Shown here piece by piece: positions 1-4,728 of a DNA stretch of 9,915 bases. The notes under the pieces are model-generated. The model worked only from the letters and a program-made list of their open reading frames with translations. It did not search any database and was not told the origin of the DNA. Made by a program: the position numbers and the translations under genes. Numbering within the stretch: the first letter of the stretch is position 1; each line of letters begins with the position of its first letter. The DNA comes from an uncultured Christensenella sp. (GTDB taxonomy: Bacteria > Bacillota > Clostridia > Christensenellales > Borkfalkiaceae): the NCBI GenBank assembly GCA_910579585.1, contig CAJTVA010000049.1:1-9915 (forward strand), given 5' to 3'.

Positions 1-763
1 TATCCGAATAGAACCCGTTGCTTCTAATCCAAGCAATAAGCGAATCCGAATACATTACCGCAATTCCGTACACATTGAATTCCGCCAGAAGTTTATATGT
101 ATCATTGCAAAAATTCTCTAATTCCTTTTTGATATTAAGCGTCGTTACGAATTTACCTTTGCATCTCCCTTTCTTAAATACGGGTTTATTTTCAAGAGCA
201 ATAGTAATCAAGCTGCCGACACAAAATTGATAGCAACAAAAATCACTTTCATCTATATACCATTCCCGCTTGAAATATTGTGCAAGCTGTCCGCTTTCTA
301 TATCGTAACCCGCAATAGGTAACTTCTTTTTTTTGAAAAAAACAATTTTGCTCTGCTCAACATAAATTTCGTCAAGCGGCAGAAAATGTTCTTCACTTGT
401 AAAATATTCGTTTTTTTTATAAATAGAAGAATAAATCAACTTCAACTCTTTGGGGAAAGAAACTCCTAACCTTTTTTCAACGGCTGAGAAGTCAATCTCG
501 CAATCATTGTTAAGATTCATAAACGAACGCATTTTATCAAGCATTATCCGTAAGTCCGTATACTCTGCATCGAGCATACGATGATTATCTATAAATGTAA
601 CAGCCCGCTCGCCTTCCCGTATAGGGTGGTCGGTCATAATATTATTCGGTTCGATTATTGAAACGCTTGTCCAACCCGAAACCTGCGATTCATCATAACA
701 CCCGTAATATATTTTGTTTTCATAAAAATAAAATCCTTCGGTTGTTGTTTTGATTTTAGTCAT
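1..763 (-). CDS. SMI1/KNR4 (SUKH)-like protein, 3' end cut by window edge
   Basis: Reading the minus strand from ATG at 763-761 gives 254 codons with no stop before the window edge, so the C-terminus lies outside. Residues 1-84 form an aromatic-rich N-terminal part I do not recognise (GFYFYENKIYYG near 10-21). From about residue 90 the pattern resembles the SUKH fold: an amphipathic helix with EKRLGVSFPKELKLIY (96-111), then FLPLDEIYV (127-135) and alternating beta strands to about 200. SUKH proteins are often immunity proteins against polymorphic or contact-dependent toxins, though many are orphan cytoplasmic proteins; the toxin partner, if any, would lie beyond the left edge. ATG 763 is chosen because it is the first in-frame ATG after the promoter, with AGGAGG at 777-782 (13-nt spacing, rather long). 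The gene is A+T-rich and has two A8 tracts (coding strand). The family call is from memory of motifs and is moderate. Confidence 0.62.
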   Translation of the reverse strand, partial: MTKIKTTTEGFYFYENKIYYGCYDESQVSGWTSVSIIEPNNIMTDHPIREGERAVTFIDNHRMLDAEYTDLRIMLDKMRSFMNLNNDCEIDFSAVEKRLGVSFPKELKLIYSSIYKKNEYFTSEEHFLPLDEIYVEQSKIVFFKKKKLPIAGYDIESGQLAQYFKREWYIDESDFCCYQFCVGSLITIALENKPVFKKGRCKGKFVTTLNIKKELENFCNDTYKLLAEFNVYGIAVMYSDSLIAWIRSNGFYSD

Positions 764-796
764 AATCTTAAATATGCCTCCTATTGCAATGAAGAC

Positions 797-825
797 ATTA
801 TATTACAAACGAACGCCTTTTTCAA
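797..825 (-). promoter_or_regulatory. Sigma-A-type promoter of the SUKH-like gene
   Basis: On the minus strand, TTGAAA (825-820) and a perfect TATAAT (802-797) are separated by exactly 17 nt. The predicted start of transcription is near 790, giving a leader of about 27 nt that contains AGGAGG at 782-777. This is one of the best promoter matches in the window and supports the reading frame at 1-763 being real. Confidence 0.8.
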
Positions 826-954
826 CTGAATAACATAAAAATAGGCTTTGACCTTGCATTTGTATGTAAATCCAACCGAAGCAAGGAGCTTCTTCAAGTG
901 CTTCGTCCTCGTTCGCATTTTATCTTTTCCAGATTATCGTAACAACTAGTTTTA

Positions 955-964
955 TTGTATACAA
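955..964. promoter_or_regulatory. Palindrome TTGTATACAA, possible operator
   Basis: A perfect 10-bp palindrome in the divergent intergenic region. Its GTATAC core recurs at 1016-1021, where it falls at the -35 position of the Xre gene promoter. Two copies of the same core upstream of a DNA-binding regulator suggest autoregulation. This is inference from symmetry only; A+T-rich DNA gives such palindromes by chance. Confidence 0.3.
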
Positions 965-1002
965 ATAAAATACTATGTTAAATTGATATTTAATGGTAAA
1001 CA

Positions 1003-1015
1003 CTACGGAGCGTAG
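1003..1015. promoter_or_regulatory. Inverted repeat CTACG-GAG-CGTAG upstream of Xre gene
   Basis: Perfect 5-bp arms around a 3-nt centre, directly followed by the GTATAC at 1016-1021. It lies about 25 nt upstream of the probable -10 box of the regulator, a location where a bound repressor would block RNA polymerase. It is G+C-richer than its surroundings, which makes it stand out. It may be an Xre-family operator; no functional evidence is available. Confidence 0.35.
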
Positions 1016-1036
1016 GTATACTTTTACGGTAAGTTG

Positions 1037-1045
1037 TGCTATTAT
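1037..1045 (+). promoter_or_regulatory. Extended -10 promoter element of Xre gene
   Basis: TGCTATTAT is an extended -10 (TG at 1037-1038, TATTAT at 1040-1045). No good -35 is present at 17 nt (TATACT at 1017-1022), which fits an extended -10 promoter or one needing an activator. Transcription would begin near 1052, just ahead of or within the AAGGAG at 1052-1057, so the leader is very short. Confidence 0.45.
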
Positions 1046-1062
1046 ACAAACAAGGAGCAATT

Positions 1063-1668
1063 ATGGATACAGTTAAAATAGGACGGTTTTTAAAAGGGTT
1101 AAGGAAAGAAAAGTCTTTAACACAGCGAGAAGTTGCAGAGAAATTAAATGTATCGGAAAAAACAATTTCGAAATGGGAAACGGGGAAAGGGTTTCCAGAG
1201 ATTAGTTTAATACTTCCGCTGTGTAAATTTTTTGATATTAATACGAACGAACTTTTATCGGGAGAACGGCTTAATGAAAATCAATATATTGAAAAGGCGG
1301 AAGAAAATATAGTTTCTCTTGTCAGCGACAGAACAACCCCACGAAAAAAGATTATTATTTCTACAATTTCGTGTATTTTTACAACTTTATCAAGCCTTGC
1401 TTTAATTTTATTATCGGCATATTACGTAACCGCAATTTGGCTTCGCATCGTTATGATAGGTATTGCCTTGATAGCAATTATTTCAGATATTGCAGTTATA
1501 CTTCTTGTTGCGGTGAGTACGGAGATTTATGAGTGCGAGAAATGCGGAGAAAAATTTGTGCCTACGCTATCGGCTTATTTATTAACTCCGCATACATTCA
1601 GCCGAAGATATTTGAAGTGCCCTTATTGCAATAAAAAAAGTTGGAACAAAAGCAAATTAAGAAAATAG
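1063..1668 (+). CDS. Xre-family HTH regulator, membrane-anchored, C-terminal zinc ribbon
   Basis: A 201-aa protein. Residues 6-63 are a Cro/C1-type helix-turn-helix (SLTQREVAEKLNVSEKTISKWETGKGFPE is the core, about 18-46), which binds operator DNA. Residues 97-121 and 125-152 are hydrophobic and should be two membrane helices. The C-terminus has CEKC (158-161) and CPYC (186-189), a probable Zn ribbon. This HTH + two TM + zinc-ribbon layout is common in clostridial regulators whose signal is usually unknown. The start at ATG 1063 is preferred over an upstream in-frame GTG at 1036, because AAGGAG sits 5 nt upstream (1052-1057) and the HTH begins normally there. It is divergent from the SUKH-like gene and may control it or itself through the palindromes between them. 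Codon use is strongly A+T-biased. Confidence 0.85.
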   Translation: MDTVKIGRFLKGLRKEKSLTQREVAEKLNVSEKTISKWETGKGFPEISLILPLCKFFDINTNELLSGERLNENQYIEKAEENIVSLVSDRTTPRKKIIISTISCIFTTLSSLALILLSAYYVTAIWLRIVMIGIALIAIISDIAVILLVAVSTEIYECEKCGEKFVPTLSAYLLTPHTFSRRYLKCPYCNKKSWNKSKLRK

Positions 1669-1744
1669 CTACTGTGGCGGGAAGAAGCCTATGAGTATGC
1701 GAAAGAATAGTTTTTGAAAAGAAAACGAATAACTTTTAATCAAA

Positions 1745-1772
1745 AAAAGAACACCGTAAAGGGTGTTCTTTT
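1745..1772. terminator. Bidirectional rho-independent terminator
   Basis: Perfect 11-bp stem (AAAAGAACACC at 1745-1755, GGTGTTCTTTT at 1762-1772) with a 6-nt loop. It lies between the convergent Xre gene and the TfoX-like gene. A run of A at 1742-1748 gives a T7 tract on the minus strand, so it is strongest for the leftward unit ending at 1777. The plus-strand U run is TTTT followed by CGTTT, weaker but usable. Confidence 0.85.
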
Positions 1773-1776
1773 CGTT

Positions 1777-2088
1777 TCATTTTTTCTTTTTGGGGAGGGG
1801 AGTCACGCGTTCTAAAACGGCAATGACCTCTTCCGTCAGTTCTGTGTTTTCAACATCTAAAATAAAGTGCTCTTTCGCACCGTTATAAGGTACGCCGCAT
1901 TCGGCATGTTCCATTAAAGAAGAAACCTCGGGTATTTTTTTAACAAATACCGTGTTATCGCAGACCAGTAAGACGGGTTTGCCGTTGACGTAAACCATAT
2001 ATTCGCCGAACATTTTTTTGCTTGTAACAACGTAGTCGCCTTGAATTTGCCCGCAGACAAACTCGATATAATCTTTGCTTGTTGCCAT
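1777..2088 (-). CDS. TfoX N-terminal domain family protein
   Basis: A 103-aa protein matching the stand-alone TfoX/Sxy N-terminal domain by pattern: KKMFGEYMVYVNGKPVLLVCDNTVFVKK around residues 24-51, then a PYNGAKEHFILD segment (68-79) and a C-terminal helix ending in a basic tail PKKKK. Full TfoX of Gammaproteobacteria regulates competence and has a second domain. The short Firmicutes homologues lack it and have no established role, so a competence function should not be assumed. It follows the 440-aa membrane protein gene by only 12 nt and is probably cotranscribed with it. Its own ribosome site is weak (AGAG 6 nt before ATG). It ends just before the terminator. Its composition is intermediate between the A+T-rich left part and the rest. 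Confidence 0.8.
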   Translation of the reverse strand: MATSKDYIEFVCGQIQGDYVVTSKKMFGEYMVYVNGKPVLLVCDNTVFVKKIPEVSSLMEHAECGVPYNGAKEHFILDVENTELTEEVIAVLERVTPLPKKKK

Positions 2089-2100
2089 TTTAAACTCTGC

Positions 2101-3423
2101 TTACTTCCCGTTTTTATCGGTTTTTTTCGTTTTGCGTTTGTCGGAAGTGCCGACGTAGACGATATATCCCACCGCGATTGCGATAAGAAGAATAACTATC
2201 AAAATAAGCACCACGGGCTTTATAACGTCGTCGAAAGTCGCGTCGGGGTCGGGGGTGGTTTGGGGCGGTTCCTCGTTGAAAGTAAATGTGGACAATAGCC
2301 CGAACCTTACGTACCCTTTAACCGTTTCTTCGCCGTCTGCATATTCGATTAGATAGAAATCGTCTTTAAGCTCTGCGTTTGTTTCCTTTCTGACTTCGCC
2401 TAAGATTTTAACGGTAACGCCCGAAATGAGCTTGGGCGTAATCTGCGTTCCGACGCTCTCGAAAGGCGCGGAGTAGACGTAACCCATAGTAATCGTTCCG
2501 TCCTTGTACTCGCTGTCTTGCAGCGCGTAAACGGTTTTCGGCGAGGTGTTCGCGGGGTGGATAAGATAAGTTTTTCCGCCCGCGGCTATTATCGAAAGTC
2601 CGTCCGTGTCGTTGCCGACGGAATAGAGAAGAAGCGCCGTCGGGGTGTCTGCGACCACGATTTTTACGGTGTCGCCCGTTTCGAAGTATTCAGAATCGGC
2701 GTCCAGCTTGTCCAGATTGACTTCGGTCATATATCTTTCGTTTTTGAGATTTACAAAATTCAGGTCGCCGCTCGCGGAGGAAGTTAGCGCCGCGTACGCA
2801 CCGCCGACCTTAATTTGACCGGTAAGTTTGAAGTCCTCGACCTTTACGGGCGTTTCCTCGGCGCCGTTTAAAGTGTAAAGGACGTTTTCTTTTACCGCAT
2901 AGACGGTATCGCCGTACTGTTTTAGGTTTGAGAAATTTTGGAGGTGAGCGGGCGCAACGTCCACGTGGTTTTTATCGGTAACGTATAGCTCGCCGCCCGA
3001 GAAAAAGTATATGTATCCGTTCAGTGCGATTTCGTCGGTTTTAGTGGAAGAGGCGAAGTCTTCGATTTCGGGGTTGTCGTCTGCGTTGAAGTTTTCAAGC
3101 GCGTAGACCTTGCCGTCCGCCGTCTGGTAATAAAAGTCGTCCTCGAAGTACAGGCGGGTTACGGTCTTTCGGCTGTTTTCATAAGTTATAGCGCGCTCGT
3201 TGCCGTACTCGTAAATACAGTTGTCCTGCAAAAACAGAGTTCTGCCCTCGCCGACGGCGTAGTCTTCGAGGTCGTCGAAAGTCGGAACGGTCAGGAAAGA
3301 AGAGGGGTAAAACTCTGCCCCGTCCGAGCCGTCCGTATCGGCGGAAGCGAAAGCCGTGCCGCCTAGCCCCAGTGCGCAAAAGCCTAAGCACAATGAAGTT
3401 GTTACAAACAATAATTTCTTCAC
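2101..3423 (-). CDS. Secreted, C-terminally membrane-anchored beta-rich protein
   Basis: A 440-aa protein not assignable to a named family. Residues 1-27 are a typical Sec signal peptide (KK then hydrophobic core, AFA-SA cleavage region). Residues 65-200 contain spaced motifs of the type IYEYGN, FYYQTADGKVYALENF, YIYFFSGGELYVTD, VYAVKENVLYTL, suggesting beta-propeller-like or DUF5050-like blades. Residues about 300-378 (GYVYSAP...GYVRFGLL) look SH3-like. A Pro/Thr linker (385-395) leads to a membrane helix (402-424) and a basic cytoplasmic tail. The mature domain therefore faces outside, anchored in the cell membrane, possibly with a wall- or peptide-binding role (inference). The start is GTG at 3423-3421, fixed by the KKLLF signal-peptide n-region and the absence of a better start. 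The -10 box lies only 6 nt upstream, so the mRNA is probably leaderless. It heads a two-gene unit with the TfoX-like gene. Confidence 0.82.
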   Translation of the reverse strand: MKKLLFVTTSLCLGFCALGLGGTAFASADTDGSDGAEFYPSSFLTVPTFDDLEDYAVGEGRTLFLQDNCIYEYGNERAITYENSRKTVTRLYFEDDFYYQTADGKVYALENFNADDNPEIEDFASSTKTDEIALNGYIYFFSGGELYVTDKNHVDVAPAHLQNFSNLKQYGDTVYAVKENVLYTLNGAEETPVKVEDFKLTGQIKVGGAYAALTSSASGDLNFVNLKNERYMTEVNLDKLDADSEYFETGDTVKIVVADTPTALLLYSVGNDTDGLSIIAAGGKTYLIHPANTSPKTVYALQDSEYKDGTITMGYVYSAPFESVGTQITPKLISGVTVKILGEVRKETNAELKDDFYLIEYADGEETVKGYVRFGLLSTFTFNEEPPQTTPDPDATFDDVIKPVVLILIVILLIAIAVGYIVYVGTSDKRKTKKTDKNGK

Positions 3424-3429
3424 GGTTCG

Positions 3430-3459
3430 ATTATACCATATCCCAGATAAGAATGTAAA
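3430..3459 (-). promoter_or_regulatory. Promoter of the 440-aa gene, abutting its start codon
   Basis: Minus strand TTTACA (3459-3454, 5 of 6 matches to TTGACA), 18-nt spacer, TATAAT (3435-3430) preceded by TGG (extended -10). Only CGAACC separates the -10 from the GTG start at 3423, so transcription should begin at or within a base or two of the start codon. No Shine-Dalgarno sequence can be on the message. Confidence 0.8.
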
Positions 3460-3530
3460 CTGTTTTAAAATTTAAAAATCACGCCAAATTTTATAAAAAA
3501 TTTTTAATTTATTTTTTAATTCTGCGCTTT

Positions 3531-3559
3531 TTGTCAGGTTTAAGGGTTTAAAATACAAA
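3531..3559 (+). promoter_or_regulatory. Probable promoter of the 132-aa gene
   Basis: TTGTCA (3531-3536, 5 of 6 matches) and TACAAA (3554-3559, 4 of 6) with a 17-nt spacer, preceded by an A/T-tract region at about 3465-3520 that could act as an UP element. Transcription would start near 3566, about 33 nt before the ATG at 3599. The AT-rich stretch 3424-3598 otherwise contains only this and the divergent promoter. Confidence 0.5.
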
Positions 3560-3598
3560 CGAAAAACAAACAAATGTTTTGTAAAAATCGAGGTTCGG

Positions 3599-3997
3599 AT
3601 GAAGAGCAAACAGATTATAAGGTTTTACTTCTCGGCGGGCGACATTAACAAGGCGTTGGATAACCTTATACTTGATAAGGCTTTGAAGTCCGCAAATTAC
3701 GAAAAGAGCGGTGAATTTTACGCTGAGCAAATAGCGGAAATTATTGCGGCAAAGGGCGAGCTTTCGCTGTTATGGGGCTATCTTGACGGCGTAATAAAGA
3801 ATTTTACGAAAAAAGAGCGGTCGGTTTTAAAGTTTTACGGCGGGCTAAGGGTGGGAGCGTCGAAGTTCGAACCCGAGGTTTTCAGGGAGATTAGGCGCGT
3901 ACTGATGAAGTTCAGACGGCACGCCGTCAATCTGGAACGGTTCGGCGAGGGGGTGAGGCTGGTGCGGGAATATTACTGCCTTTTCAAAAGCGGTTAG
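3599..3997 (+). CDS. Hypothetical 132-aa helical protein
   Basis: I do not recognise this family. The product is predicted mostly helical, basic in its C-terminal half, with no signal peptide or membrane helix, so it is likely cytoplasmic. The middle (LDGVIKNFTKKERSVLKFYG, about 63-82) loosely recalls the helix before the HTH of sigma-70 region 4-like proteins, but no convincing recognition helix follows. The later part is rich in Arg and Phe (REIRRVLMKFRRHAVNLERF, 97-116). Support for coding: a promoter at 3531-3559, GAGG 5 nt before ATG 3599, and codon use like the flanking genes. Its TAG (3995-3997) overlaps the TAA of the convergent gene (3996-3994), leaving no terminator between them. 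It could be a host nucleic-acid-related protein or a phage-linked regulator; neither is shown. Confidence 0.65.
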   Translation: MKSKQIIRFYFSAGDINKALDNLILDKALKSANYEKSGEFYAEQIAEIIAAKGELSLLWGYLDGVIKNFTKKERSVLKFYGGLRVGASKFEPEVFREIRRVLMKFRRHAVNLERFGEGVRLVREYYCLFKSG

Positions 3998-4665
3998 CCT
4001 ATTTTCGGCGGAAGCTTGGGGCGCTTGCCGACAAAGTATAAAACCGCGACGGCAACTACTGCGACGACGGTTATCACCACCGCCGTAACGATTGTCGCAG
4101 TGCCGTCGCCGTTAGGTTCGGTGACGCCCGTCGAAACGGTGGGCTGGGGGAGGGGATTTTTTACGTAGTCGGGCACAGGCTCGGCGACGTAGCGGAACCT
4201 GCCGTTATAGTACACGCAGGTCATATTGGCGGCGTTCAGCGTGCCCTCGCCGTAAAAGGGCAGGGTCAGCTCTATCTCGAACGGGAAGTACGGGCTTTCG
4301 TTCTCGGCGCGGAATTTCACCGCTATGGGCAAGTTAAGATACTCGTTTTCAAGCGGCTCGTCGGTGAGTGTGAGTTTGTTTTTCAGGCAGTATCCGTAAA
4401 TTGCGGAATACGCGCCCTCGTCCTTTGCGTAGCGGCAGTAGTACCAATCGCCCTCTTCGCTTAGGATTTCCACGCAGTAGGTTTCCGGAATGGCGAAAAC
4501 CGAGGAGTTCTCGTCTTTCTTTTCGCAAAAGTACGCCTTTACGCCCCTGTCCACGTACGCATAGCGAAACGAGTCCGCAACTACGGGCGCGGGCGGGAAA
4601 AGGGCGGATATAGATAATATTGTCAATAAGAGCAAGGCGAAACAAGCCGCTTTGAAATATTTCAT
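3994..4665 (-). CDS. Secreted SH3-like protein with C-terminal membrane anchor
   Basis: A 223-aa protein from ATG 4665 (MKYFKAACFALLLL). Residues 1-30 are a signal peptide (PVVA-DS cleavage region). Residues 33-100 have the strand pattern of a bacterial SH3 domain (VKAYFCEKK, CVEILSEEGDWYYCRY, IYGYCLKNKL), usually a cell-wall or peptide-binding module. A beta-rich segment (108-165), a Pro/Thr linker (170-188), a membrane helix (190-212) and a short tail RPKLPPKIG follow. The order matches that of the 440-aa protein at 2101-3423, so the two may be distant relatives or work together at the surface (inference). A longer start at TTG 4734 would put 23 residues before the signal peptide and overlap terL; it is rejected. 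TATAAT lies 9 nt before the ATG, with no ribosome site. The gene converges on and overlaps the 132-aa gene's stop. Confidence 0.8.
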   Translation of the reverse strand: MKYFKAACFALLLLTILSISALFPPAPVVADSFRYAYVDRGVKAYFCEKKDENSSVFAIPETYCVEILSEEGDWYYCRYAKDEGAYSAIYGYCLKNKLTLTDEPLENEYLNLPIAVKFRAENESPYFPFEIELTLPFYGEGTLNAANMTCVYYNGRFRYVAEPVPDYVKNPLPQPTVSTGVTEPNGDGTATIVTAVVITVVAVVAVAVLYFVGKRPKLPPKIG

Positions 4666-4674
4666 ACCGACGAC

Positions 4675-4680
4675 ATTATA
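4675..4680 (-). promoter_or_regulatory. -10 box adjacent to the start of the SH3-like gene
   Basis: Perfect TATAAT on the minus strand with GTCGTCGGT then ATG (4665). Transcription would start about 1-5 nt before the ATG, giving an effectively leaderless mRNA. The -35 region is poor (TTACTT at 4703-4698, 17-nt spacer). It mirrors the arrangement at the 440-aa gene. Confidence 0.55.
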
Positions 4681-4728
4681 CATTAATAATTTCCGCAAAG
4701 TAAGGGGGATTTTGGCTAAAAAAGTCTT

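Larger units (their letters stand above)
764..1062. other. Divergent intergenic region, regulatory, no gene
   Basis: About 300 nt between the divergent SUKH-like and Xre genes. It holds the SUKH-like gene promoter (797-825), a 7-bp inverted repeat CGAAGCA/TGCTTCG (877-883 and 899-905) enclosing a smaller hairpin GAAGC-AAGGA-GCTTC (878-892), the palindromes at 955-964 and 1003-1015, and the Xre -10 element. I see no coding sequence and no RNA gene. Confidence 0.6.

Noticed and set aside
18..230. Plus-strand frame of 70 codons
   Set aside because: It lies wholly antisense to the SUKH-like gene, which has its own strong promoter and ribosome site; no ribosome site or family match here.
877..905. 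Inverted repeat CGAAGCA/TGCTTCG as a terminator or small RNA
   Set aside because: The 15-nt loop and lack of a following U run make it a poor terminator, and no promoter points to an RNA here.
1036..1062. GTG 1036 as start of the Xre regulator
   Set aside because: It falls within the probable -10 promoter element and has no ribosome site, whereas ATG 1063 has AAGGAG at 5 nt.
2518..2787. Plus-strand frame of 89 codons
   Set aside because: Antisense to the 440-aa secreted protein gene, with no ribosome site and an arginine-rich shadow composition.
3465..3520. A/T-tract region as a terminator
   Set aside because: No G+C stem is present, and it lies between two divergent promoters, where a terminator is not expected; an UP element is more likely.
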